In this document: piece after piece, positions 10,201-18,246 of the stretch
Layout of the letters: every line of letters begins with the position of its first letter
Numbering within the stretch: position 1 is the first letter of the stretch
Assembly: GCA_036873135.1 (NCBI GenBank)
Contig: JAPTYO010000004.1
Coordinates: 34,257,105 to 34,321,104 of the forward strand
Source of the DNA: Clarkia xantiana subsp. parviflora
Lineage: Eukaryota > Streptophyta > Magnoliopsida > Myrtales > Onagraceae
DNA: 64,000 nucleotides
Direction: 5' to 3'
Made by a program: the position numbers and the translations under genes
Notes under the pieces: model-generated
Databases searched by the model: none
The model's input: the letters and a program-made list of their open reading frames with translations, nothing else
Told to the model about the DNA's origin: nothing

Positions 10201-12769
10201 GGTCCGCCTGAATCCAGCCAAGTGTGCTTTCGGAGTCCATTCGGGGAAGTTCTTAGGCTTCATGGTGAGCCAGAGGGGGATCGAGGTGAACCCCGAAAAG
10301 CTAAGGGCGATAGAAGAGATGAAGTCCCCGGCAAACCACAGGGAGGTGCAAGTGTTGAACGGTCGCCTAGCTTCGATGAATCGCTTCTTGTCCAAGGCCA
10401 GCGACCGGTCAATGCCGTTTTTCAACGTATTAAGAGCCAACCGGCAATTTGAATGGTCCGATGAATGTGAGGAGGCGTTTCAGACGCTCAAGCAACATCT
10501 TCGCGATCTCCCACCACTTGCGAAACCGGATCCAGGCGAGCCACTTTATCTTTATCTGGCTATTTCATCGTTTGCAATAAGCTCTGTTCTAGTTAAAGCT
10601 GTCAAGGGCAATCAAATTCCCGTCTATTATGTAAGCAAGGCGTTTGCCAAGAGTGAAATGAATTACCCTCCGATTGAGAAGTACCTCTTTGCGTTGATTA
10701 TTACTGCTAGAAAGTTACGACCTTACTTCCATGCACATGAAATTACGGTGTTGACTGATCAGCCATTGAAACACTTCTTGAACCGGCCCGATGCGTCGGG
10801 GAGACTAGTAAAGTGGGCCGTTGAACTTAGCGAGTTTCGAATTCATTTCGCTCCAAGAACGGCTATTAAAGGACAGGCACTGGCCGACTTTATAGTCGAA
10901 TCTACCATTCCCGATCCTGAAGCATCGAAAACAGTAGAGGGGGCAACGGGGAATAGCAAAGAGGTCTCGGAGGCCCCAACGATGGAGAAGTCGAATGAGA
11001 CAAACACTTGGGAGTTGTACACGGATGGATCCTCGAGTTCGGATGGATCGGGCGCGGGGTTCGTATTGATTCCGCCAGGCGGGGCTGAGCCACTTCGATA
11101 CGCATTGGCCCTAACATTTAAAGCTACCAATAACGAGGCGGAGTATGAAGCTCTTATAACGGGGCTGAAAATCGCTAAGGGCACGGGAATCGAGCATTTA
11201 AGGGTAAAATGTGATGCAAGCCTGATTGTAAATCAGGTACGGGGCCAGTATGGAGCAAAGAATCCAATCATGAAGAAGTACCTTCGGGAGGCTCAGACTT
11301 TAAAGGAGAGCTTCAAAAGCTTCGATATAGAGGCAATCCCAAGAGAAAAGAACGTGGAGGCCGATGCCTTGAGCAAATTTGCCTTGGGGGCACCTTTGGA
11401 GGAGACTCGGAGGGTACACTTCTTGGAGAAGGTAATCCTGTCGACGACCGATCCATCGGAAGTATACGCTATCGGGACAGGGTCAGAGGAGGAGCCCACG
11501 TGGATGACCCCGATAATTGCGTACCTAACTACGGGAGCACTGCCTGAAGACAAAGTGGCAGCAGAACGATTGCGACGAATGTCAATTAACTACGCGATGG
11601 TGGATAACCAGTTGTACAAAAAGGGTTTGCTCTCGACACCTTTCCTGAAATGCGTAGCAGAACCTGACACGACCCGAATCCTGAGAGAACTACATGAAGG
11701 AGTCGCAGCCTGTCACGAGGGCGCCCGATCTATCCTGAGAAAGGCGTTGAACTTAGGATACTACTGGCCTACGATGAATAAGGAGGCAACGGCACTTGTT
11801 CGATCCTGTGACGCGTGTCAGAAATACGCCTCGAATATCACAGCCCCCGCTGCTGATTTGACACCCATTGGGAGTGCTTGGCCCTTCGCACAATGGGGCA
11901 TTGACCTGGTGGGACCCCTTCCGAAAGCAAAGAGCCAGTGCACACATCTGCTGGTTGCGATTGATTACTTCTCAAAGTGGATCGAGGCTAAGCCCTTAGC
12001 CAAGACAACAGCGGGACATATCATTAAGTTCCTCCAGACCCGAATTTTGTCAAGATATGGAGTGCCGAAGGTGATCATCAGCGACAACGGTCCTCCGTTT
12101 GGTGGGGCCCAGTTGGAGAGGTTCCTAGACGAGTTCAATATCGAGCATCGGACAGCATCCGTTCGTCACGCCCAGACCAATGGGCAGGTAGAGGCTGCCA
12201 ACAAAATCGTGATGGAGGGCTTGAAGAAGAGGGTCTACGCTTTGGACGGAAAATGGCTAGACGAGCTGGAGAACGTGTTGTGGGCGGTCCGAACGACACC
12301 CAAACGATCAACAGGTGAAACCCCGTTTGCACTTGTTTATGGGACGGAGGCGGTCGCTCCGGTGGAAATCGCTGTGGCGTCCCATCGAACCAGAAGCTAT
12401 GAGCCCTCGACGAGTCCAGGAAAAGCCAAGATAGGACCTTTGACGAATGACGAAACCAGGCGCCTGGAGTTATCCTTGTTAGAGGAAAAACGGCTAGAGG
12501 CCGACATAACGCAAGCTCGGATGCGTCTGGCGACGGCCAGGTACTATAACCGGAAGGTCAGGTCGCGACAGTTCTATTCAGGGGAGCTGGTCCTACGACG
12601 GAATGAGTTCACTCTCCAGGATCGGATCAACAAGCTGTCTCCGAAATGGGAAGGGCCCTACAAGATCGTGGGCATGCCAGCCTCAAATGCCTATAAGCTA
12701 GAAGACCTCGATGGCAGAATATTACGAAACACCTTTAGTGGTGAACATCTAAAGAAATGTCATGTTTGA
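7211..12769 (+). CDS. gag-pol polyprotein, Ty3/gypsy Tat type
   Basis: A single 1852-residue frame. Gag: a retrotransposon-gag domain around residues 190-285, an Arg/Ser-rich stretch at about 484-505 (SRSRSRSKSRSRSP), and a CX2HX4HX4C knuckle at 442-455. Protease: DGGSSSD with Asp600. Reverse transcriptase about 820-1010 with YVDD at 968-971. First RNase H about 1115-1225, then an archaeal-type RNase H from about 1267 (LYTDGSSSSDGSG). Integrase: HHCC zinc motif about 1495-1540, then Asp1565, Asp1625 and Glu1661, giving D-D35-E spacing. ATG 7211 lies 51 bases after the primer site. No stop or frameshift interrupts it. Gag and pol share one frame, so relative dosage must be set by processing or another means. 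Confidence 0.95.
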   Translation: MAGNRPQRSGKQVPATSTHPEDAAQHQDLRDEGDSTRRNEAPPPNPELARVVAEAMPLFMEAMEALLDRREAARRQADLPPLPPRRDAPRGQAADNLPPPPPMREQPVPPNTAPVENFVVDGPGPVQQRTIPLNGPLTPDQVVKIVGICMGDQKPMMSELGSQETHPFVPRLVHTLAPPGLGIPKIDEYDGVADPVRHVQKHLTACMGRTPDEDVICALFPSTLGEKAMTWFYSLPTGCITCWKDMHQRFIAQYQGRRRLLKSVRTLHEVVQKPDESLAQYYQRYTANMTELDEEISEGEAIRIFINNLSPPYGSDLLHSVAAKSVWNMEALQARVKQQIDVQESKIAAGELAPPKGREGKQFSKSSDNRHKKDSSEGSRSRGRSDRREDRRPNRRDGQKEEFTPLNRPLKEVLAVMEKQGLARFPKKKEGEKLGSRTDRYCRFHRAPGHDTDQCRELKKEIEKLIQRGKLKEFVEDSRCKPRSRSRSRSKSRSRSPRKRRSSATEPPEGPSGSRQKRIINVIHGGFAAGGDTSASRERYANQVPVAVVLGKRSRSWTPKEEMEITFSAKDLEGVEAPHEDALVVTLDVGGFEVKRILIDGGSSSDILFSDALEQMGKKKKDLREVNFPMVGFCGTTSYPLGVITLPVWFGSGWKMEKRDVEFVVVESTGTYNAIIGRTTINPLMAVASTVHQKLKFPTENGVGEVKGDQVASRRCYVNATRRSRKEAMSVLQTDTDPREEFGRPAPMEDLKEVEIDGPERKVKIGSALSDERAQELIALLQEFKELFAWSPSDMPGISRDVIEHELNIDPAIKPIAQKRRPMGADKRIAIQQEVGRLLDAGFIREIRFQTWVANPVLVRKSNGKWRMCVDFRDLNKACPKDCYPLPRIDQLVDATSGHELLSFMDAYSGYNQIKMAKKDAQHTAFYADSEVFQYDVMPFGLVNAGATYQRMVNKLFGDMIGGTMEAYVDDMLVKSRRASDHVSNLAMAFERMKLHQVRLNPAKCAFGVHSGKFLGFMVSQRGIEVNPEKLRAIEEMKSPANHREVQVLNGRLASMNRFLSKASDRSMPFFNVLRANRQFEWSDECEEAFQTLKQHLRDLPPLAKPDPGEPLYLYLAISSFAISSVLVKAVKGNQIPVYYVSKAFAKSEMNYPPIEKYLFALIITARKLRPYFHAHEITVLTDQPLKHFLNRPDASGRLVKWAVELSEFRIHFAPRTAIKGQALADFIVESTIPDPEASKTVEGATGNSKEVSEAPTMEKSNETNTWELYTDGSSSSDGSGAGFVLIPPGGAEPLRYALALTFKATNNEAEYEALITGLKIAKGTGIEHLRVKCDASLIVNQVRGQYGAKNPIMKKYLREAQTLKESFKSFDIEAIPREKNVEADALSKFALGAPLEETRRVHFLEKVILSTTDPSEVYAIGTGSEEEPTWMTPIIAYLTTGALPEDKVAAERLRRMSINYAMVDNQLYKKGLLSTPFLKCVAEPDTTRILRELHEGVAACHEGARSILRKALNLGYYWPTMNKEATALVRSCDACQKYASNITAPAADLTPIGSAWPFAQWGIDLVGPLPKAKSQCTHLLVAIDYFSKWIEAKPLAKTTAGHIIKFLQTRILSRYGVPKVIISDNGPPFGGAQLERFLDEFNIEHRTASVRHAQTNGQVEAANKIVMEGLKKRVYALDGKWLDELENVLWAVRTTPKRSTGETPFALVYGTEAVAPVEIAVASHRTRSYEPSTSPGKAKIGPLTNDETRRLELSLLEEKRLEADITQARMRLATARYYNRKVRSRQFYSGELVLRRNEFTLQDRINKLSPKWEGPYKIVGMPASNAYKLEDLDGRILRNTFSGEHLKKCHV

Positions 12770-12880
12770 CAAATAAGTCGTCCGTAGAGGCGCAACGATG
12801 TAATCAAGTCGCCCCGAGTGGTGCATACCATGTTAAAGACATCAATCAATAAAGAGGTTACTACTGATCAAAGTATTCCG

Positions 12881-13430
12881 AAAATCCTTAAGTTTTTAAG
12901 GTTCTATTAAAAAGCGTCATTGGACGTCCGAAAATCCTTAAGTTTTTAAGGTTCTATTAAAAAGCGTCATTGGACGTCCGAAAATCCTTAAGTTTTTAAG
13001 GTTCCATTAAAAAGCGTCATTGGACGTCCGAAAATCCTTAAGTTTTTAAGGTTCTATTAAAAAACGTCATTGGACGTCCGAAAATCCTTAAGTTTTTAAG
13101 GTTCTATTAAAAAACGTCATTGGACGTCCGAAAATCCTTAAGTTTTTAAGGTTCGATTAAAAAGCGTCATTGGACGTCCGAAAATCCTTAAGTTTTTAAG
13201 GTTCTGTTAAAAAGCGTCATTGGACGTCCGAAAGTCCTTAAGTTTTTAAGGTTCGATTAAAAAGCGTCATTGGACGTCCGAAAATCCTTAAGTTTTTAAG
13301 GTTCTGTTAAAAAGCGTCATTGGACGTCCGAAAGTCCTTAAGTTTTTAAGGTTCGATTAAAAAGCGTCATTGGACGTCTGAAAAGTCCTTAAGTTTTTAA
13401 GGCTCGATTTTAAAGCGTTGTAGGACGACG
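12881..13430. repeat. 50-bp tandem array with a palindromic core
   Basis: Ten full 50-base units begin every 50 bases from 12881 to 13331, with a degenerate eleventh at 13381. Each unit holds ccttaagtttttaagg, a 6-bp stem with a 4-base loop, plus 'gcgtcattggacgtccg'. Units differ by single substitutions. The array lies between the stop codons of gag-pol (12769) and the antisense gene (13562). Tandem arrays in the 3' untranslated part of Tat/Ogre-type elements are known and can seed satellites. Confidence 0.95.
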
Positions 13431-13561
13431 GAAAACTTTAGAGTCCGATAGAAGAGTTATGAGAAGCATGGCAGAAAAGGAAAACATCCATAAAAGGCTC
13501 GAAGGCCAAAAGGTTCGATACAAAAAAGGATAACAAGGAAAAAGTACAAGGACTTAAATTC

Positions 13562-16323
13562 TTAAACTCCAGGGGCTGAATCTTCGGAAGGCTTTGGAAG
13601 GGCAGACTCATCAGCATCGTCGGAGGAGCTTTCGGAGGGGAGGTTGAGATACGTTTCTGCGGCTGGGCCGAGAGTCTTGGACTTCCTCAAGTCGATGGAA
13701 TCCCCGTAAGTCTCATGAAGCTCTTCAACAATATCGAGGATGGCGTTCTGCAAGTCCTCTTGACAATGTTTCGCCGCATCCTCCTTGAAGTCCTCCGAGC
13801 TTCGGTACTCCTCGCGGCCTTGGACCTTCGCGTTTGTTAATTGGGCGGAGTGATCCGCCCTCGCCTCTTCTAGCTCCGCGATGGCCCTCTGCTTCTCGAG
13901 CTTCAGCCGCTCCGCAGTTTCCTGCAATGCTGCCTTCTCGAAAGCAAACTGGCCCCGATCCGCCATGGCCGCCTGCTGCTCCCTCTTGAGCGAGCTCTCA
14001 AGACTTAAGATTTGCCGCTGATAAGACTGGGCCTCTTGGGTAAGCTTGGCTCGGAGCTCCTCGACCTGCTGCCTAAATTCTTCAGCCCGCGCCTCAGCTC
14101 GCTTCTCGCCCTCCTCCCTTCGGAGCCTTGACGCCTCGGAGGCAGCTAGGTCCTCCTGGAGCTTGGTCAGGCTCTCGAGGTTAGAGTTGGCCCGCTCCCG
14201 CTCCAAAGCCTCTCGCAACGACAGGATGTAGCCGAAGCAACGATCCTGGTCCGCGATTTCCTGAAAAGAAAAGAAGCTTAGTACTCAAAAAATCGGAACG
14301 CCCACAGATGAACAAAAGAAAGGTTCACTTACCTCTACCCGACGGACAGCCATCGCCCGAATATCAGCATCGATGTCGTCCCCTTCCAGAGAAAGGGGAC
14401 GCCTCAAAGAGGGCGGGACCGAGCCCGACACCAAGTGCAAGGCCAGGTTCTTCTCCTGGCACCCCCGATGTAGAGGGACCCCCTGGAGGGACTCCACCGG
14501 TCTCCAAGGCTCGGAGCCCTGGTCCGAAGAGAAGGCCCGATAGTAGTCCCCGTCCAAAGGGAACGGGGGTACTACCAGGCGAGGCTCTTCAGCCTCCTCA
14601 CCCACTCGAGCTTCGGGGGTTGCACCCCTAGCTGGCGAAGATGGTGGTGGCGAAGATGGCGGGGCGGAAGACGACGCCGGCGTGGTAGGAAGTGGAGAAG
14701 CCTTCCCACCAGATGACTTCACGGGAGTCAGCCTCGACTTCCCTCGGAGGGTGAGACCTTCCTCCTCAGCTCGGTCATCAGAAGGGGAGTCCTCCAGACT
14801 GGTCACCCGACCAAACTCACCCCGAGCTTCCGTCGGGGTATCTTCTACCACCGGCTCCACTGCAGGCGCGGAGTCTGAGGCAGGCATAGCAGGGGCGACG
14901 TCCGCAGGACCTGCAGCGGGGCGAATAAATCGAGGGATTAGTTTGATATCGGTGTGCCAGATTAGACGACGCTCCATATATCTCTCCTTGCCGAAAAAAT
15001 CATAATAGCCCGCTTCGAGGACATGCGGAGTCTCCCCTCGAAGGATATTCTTGACATCCCTAACTCGTCCTTCCATATTGGAGGCCTGAAGATCCTGAGG
15101 TACTAACTCCCTATATCTCTTTATAGCACGAAAAACTGCCTTACCTTCTTTTTCGGAGCGAACGCCGAAGGCGGTCCTGACCACGTCTGCATTAGTCCGC
15201 CCCTCGGAGGTGGGGGCAGACCTGGGGGCCTCCGAGGTCCTCGCCCTCTTCTTGGATGGCCCCGACGGGGCAGAAATCTTCCGGTGGGAAGACTTCTTCT
15301 TACGCTTCAGTGAGTGGGAGGCATCGGTGTCCTCCTGAAATAGACGGGCAGTCAGCGATGTTCGAGGAGCTGTAAGCAGTGAAAAAGAAACAATTAGAAA
15401 ATTACCCAGAGAATTACATTGGAAACACCGTCGCGAATTTTTCCTCCGGAAGTAGGGTCGATCAGCATAACCCCAACTTTGAGCCGCTGCTGGTCGGTGA
15501 CGGAGGTAGCTTCAAAGGGTTGGTAACCCTTCTCCCAGCGGCGAGCCTGGATAAGCATCAAGGCTCTCTTGGTCTGTTCCGACCACGAACGAAAAGGCAC
15601 GGGGGGATCAGCCTCCACGACAGTCTTCGGCCACTCGATGGGACCAGGCTGGATGAAGAAATACTGCCCCTTCCAGTTAGCATTATCATTCCCCTTGTCG
15701 GAGATGATGGCCCGTTCCTTGCAGGGCCTCCAGGACGTCTTCCTGTCCCAGCCTAGCTCCCTATACTGCTCCTCGGTCCCCTCGGGCTGGCGGGGGGTGA
15801 AGGAGCAGATTCCATCCTTGTTGCAGGTCATCTTGTACAAAACCCGCCAAAGCTCCAGGGAATAGCTCCAGTCTTCCCTATTAATGTCACACCACACTTG
15901 GAAAGCAATCCATGTACGGATTGCGTGTGGAGAGAAGGTCGTAGGATACGTCTTGTAATGATTGCACAACTCAACCCAACTCGGGCAGAAGGGCAGTCGA
16001 ATTCCTGCACTGATCTGCCCTGGGGAGATGAAGACCTCATCTCCTTTGGGGAGGGTAATCTCAGACTCACGAGAATCGAATTCATCATAGGGGTAGCGGG
16101 CCCCAAAGGAGGATTCAAAAATGCCACACTCTCTAAGGGCCCTATCAAAGCTAATGGGGGCGAGGGTGTTCTTGAGGTACTTGAAGATGAAGGGTTGGCC
16201 AACAGTAGCAGATCCCTCGGCTGAAAAATCGTCGAAGGAAGGAAAGAAGGACAAAATTGAAGCCTAAAGGAAACCAAAGACGAAAAGGAAAGGAACAATA
16301 AAAGGAAGAATCTTACCAGACAT
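13562..16323 (-). CDS. antisense four-exon gene of the retrotransposon (Transposase_28-like)
   Basis: Minus-strand exons 16323-16317, 16220-15406, 15334-14333 and 14260-13562; introns of 96, 71 and 72 bases with GT-AG ends. Joined they give 2523 nt, 840 residues plus stop, with no internal stop. The first exon is only ATGTCTG. Residues about 4-274 resemble the plant 'putative gypsy type transposon' domain (Transposase_28; my family assignment from pattern, e.g. FCPSWVELCNHY, IRTWIAFQVW). Residues 275-608 are Pro/Ser/Glu-rich low complexity, with KRKKK and KKRAR possible nuclear signals at the start. Residues 609-840 are a long coiled coil (ELEEARADHS, heptads rich in E/Q/K). Extra antisense frames are known in Tat elements; function is unknown. 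A TATA box upstream suggests its own promoter. Confidence 0.8.
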
Positions 16324-16476
16324 AGTGACTGAGTCCTGATCGGAGAAGCTTGAAGTGCCTGAAACCCTGGTAAAAACCTGAATCGCCGGTGAAAACTTGA
16401 AATTTGGAGAATCAGAGCTCTAGGATCACAAAGGAGGAGAGGTAAAAGAAAGGTGAAACAGTGCCTAGGGTTAAGA

Positions 16477-16483
16477 TTTTATA
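16477..16483 (-). promoter_or_regulatory. TATA box of the antisense gene
   Basis: TATAAAA on the minus strand, about 155 bases upstream of the antisense ATG at 16323, leaving room for a 5' leader of about 125 bases. It lies inside the element, outside the 3' LTR. Confidence 0.55.
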
Positions 16484-16887
16484 AGAAACAAAAAGGAGCT
16501 GAAGAGGCGGGCAATCAAAGCCACGGGACTCGAAACGACTCAATCATGACCATCCAAGGTAAAACGTGCGAATTCAGAAAATGGGAACGGTTTTAATCTG
16601 AACCGTCAGGACGCATGGGACGAATAAGACAAGACGTAATGACGTATTGGAACGGTTGAAAAGTGCTTTTCCAACAGATAAGCGTGCAGAGCCCGAAGCG
16701 TTCCCTCATCTCCCATCAGCATTAAATGATGGTCTGATCAAGAAATCCTTTTGAGTACAAACAAGATCCCAGAAGATCTCGAAAAGATCAAGGCAATGGC
16801 CTCCGACATTCCACACAAAGGCCTCCGATAAAAATACGAAAAAGCCCGATGTTGGAAGACGCGACGCACTAAAAGTCCCTCACGTCT

Positions 16888-16897
16888 TGGGGGCAGA
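16888..16897 (+). other. polypurine tract
   Basis: The purine-rich TTGGGGGCAGA immediately precedes the 3' LTR, the usual position of the plus-strand primer. Confidence 0.6.
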
Positions 16898-17530
16898 TGA
16901 TGGGCCCCGGCGGAGGCCGTTAGGCCCCTTAACGATCGACAAACGGCATTTAGGCCCGTTGGGCTAGGAGCTGGAGGGCTAAGGGCTCCGACAGAAGGAG
17001 GCCCCGACATCGAAAGACCCCGAGCAAGTATGGCTCCGATAGGGGAAGGCCCCGAAAATATCGGACCTGGACGTAGTCGGTCCCGATATGGGAGTTGAAG
17101 CCACTCCCCAAAACCGAATCCTTAAACGACTTAATTTGGGAGCCTCCGATAATGATCGAGACTCGCCAGTAAGAGCACAATCCCGGAAATCTCGCCATGA
17201 TCACAGTAGTGGTATAATGGGCGAGATATGTGGGATACGTATAACTGTACAGATGCGTGACATGATATACGGCGAGATACGTGGGATAGTGGATAACGAT
17301 CCAACCGCCTAACCAGGTAACTGGGATGACCTTTCCCCTATAAAAGGAGGGAAGTTATCCCAGATTAGGGTTACTTTTTACACACATATTGCTTGCTTGC
17401 TCTATCAGCTACCATACTTACGTTAAGCATCGGAGAGGGATTCTGGGCCATTGCCCTCTATCCCCTTCTGCAGGATTGCGAGGAGCTAAGGAATCCGTCA
17501 CCGTAACCGGAGTTCCGCCGTGATCCAACA
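16898..17530 (+). repeat. 3' LTR
   Basis: Same length and, by eye, the same sequence as 6511-7143. It ends CCAACA at 17530 and is followed by the GTTGG duplication and transporter exon sequence. Confidence 0.95.
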
Positions 17531-17535
17531 GTTGG

Positions 17536-17869
17536 AGTCCTCAAGGGAGTTGGTTCAACGGTATGTTTGGAGCCATTGTTAACCCGTTAATCATATTTTC
17601 TTCTAATTTTTTTTCATTAACAGTAGTTTTAAAGATCAAAAGCAGCTAGTGAACTAAATTTGTTGGGTTCTTTTCTTTTTTTTTTGGATGATGGGTTGCA
17701 GACATTGGGGTTTTTCCTTCTAGGAGGTGTGCAAGTACACGGTTTGAATGTGACAGGGTTGATTATCAACACGAGTGGCGGAATATGGTATTCATATGCC
17801 AAATATCAACAGAAGAAGATGAAGAAGAAGAAGTTAATTTCAGAGGATCTTGAAGCACATCGGAAATGA
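17536..17869 (+). pseudogene. 3' remnant of the UGNT1-like transporter
   Basis: The downstream 25 bases of exon 6 (17536-17560), a 141-base intron (gtatgt...ttgcag) and the last exon (17702-17869, stop TGA). The last exon encodes the final membrane helices (LLGGVQVHGLNVTG, GGIWYSYAKYQQKK) and a basic tail. It follows the 3' LTR at once, so a transcript started in that LTR (TATA at 17339) could run into it, but no suitable start codon for a full transporter remains. Confidence 0.85.
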
Positions 17870-18246
17870 AAATGACCTATCCAACATTTTCAATAATTAA
17901 TTCATCTCTTCTTGATTAACAATGTTAATACATGGTTGCCATTGACATTTAATGGCAGACTACTACTATTCGGTGTTCATTTACAGGGTGGTCATGCCTT
18001 TGGCGTATACATGATCAAACCTTTGTTAACCAAACCATGCACTTTCTCTTCATCATTATCTTCACAATTAACAAGTGTGTTATGGTACAGAATAAGAATG
18101 GTGTTAACATATCCGAGATTTACGCAAAATAGTGAAACCCCGGACCTAATATTTATTATGATCTCTAATATAAATGAAAAAGTAATAATAGTATCCATAT
18201 AATGTAGGGAGGGGGAGTTCGCCATCTTTACGCTTTGCATTCATGA
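17870..18246. other. convergent intergenic region
   Basis: This covers 377 bases between the stop of the transporter (17869, plus) and the stop of the UBP18-like gene (18247, minus). It must hold both 3' untranslated regions. No separate feature seen. Confidence 0.5.

Larger units (their letters stand above)
6511..17530 (+). mobile_element. complete Ty3/gypsy Tat-type LTR retrotransposon, 11,020 bp
   Basis: Order: 5' LTR 6511-7143, primer site 7145-7160, gag-pol 7211-12769, 50-bp tandem array 12881-13430, an antisense four-exon gene 16323-13562, polypurine tract near 16888-16897, 3' LTR 16898-17530, with GTTGG duplications. The two LTRs are equal in length (633 bp) and every segment I compared is identical, including the encoded shadow frames at offset 10,387, which points to a recent insertion. 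A second, archaeal-type RNase H in pol and the extra antisense gene place it in the Tat group. All pol motifs look intact, so it may be autonomous. Confidence 0.93.
4521..17869 (+). pseudogene. UGNT1-like nucleotide-sugar transporter, exon 6 split by a retrotransposon
   Basis: Resembles the plant nucleotide/sugar transporter family of the DMT/TPT fold, closest by recollection to Arabidopsis UGNT1 (UDP-N-acetylglucosamine carrier of the Golgi). Exons with GT-AG borders: 4521-4561, 5066-5171, 5280-5525, 5672-5782, 5873-6031, 6392-6510 plus 17536-17560, and 17702-17869. Phases agree throughout. Without the insertion the frame would be 975 nt (324 residues). Recognisable blocks are LKGVNIPMYIAIKR (exon 3), ALGDFSFDPYGY (exon 4), LVEKSGAEDGLSS (exon 5), FLCTIVNSALTTTIVG (exon 6) and a Lys-rich tail with EDLEAHRK (exon 7). 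The insertion lies between the two parts of exon 6 with duplication GTTGG (6506-6510, 17531-17535). Read-through meets a TAG at 6578-6580, giving about 283 residues that lack the last helices. Gene identity is firm; exact sugar specificity is inference. Confidence 0.88.

Noticed and set aside
12881..13430. CRISPR-like regular repeats
   Set aside because: Units are contiguous 50-mers with no unique spacers, and they lie within a plant retrotransposon.
15407..15440. 36-base intron ending at the TGCTTACAG acceptor in the antisense gene
   Set aside because: Too short for plant splicing; the next acceptor (CTATTTCAG) gives a 71-base intron and keeps the frame.
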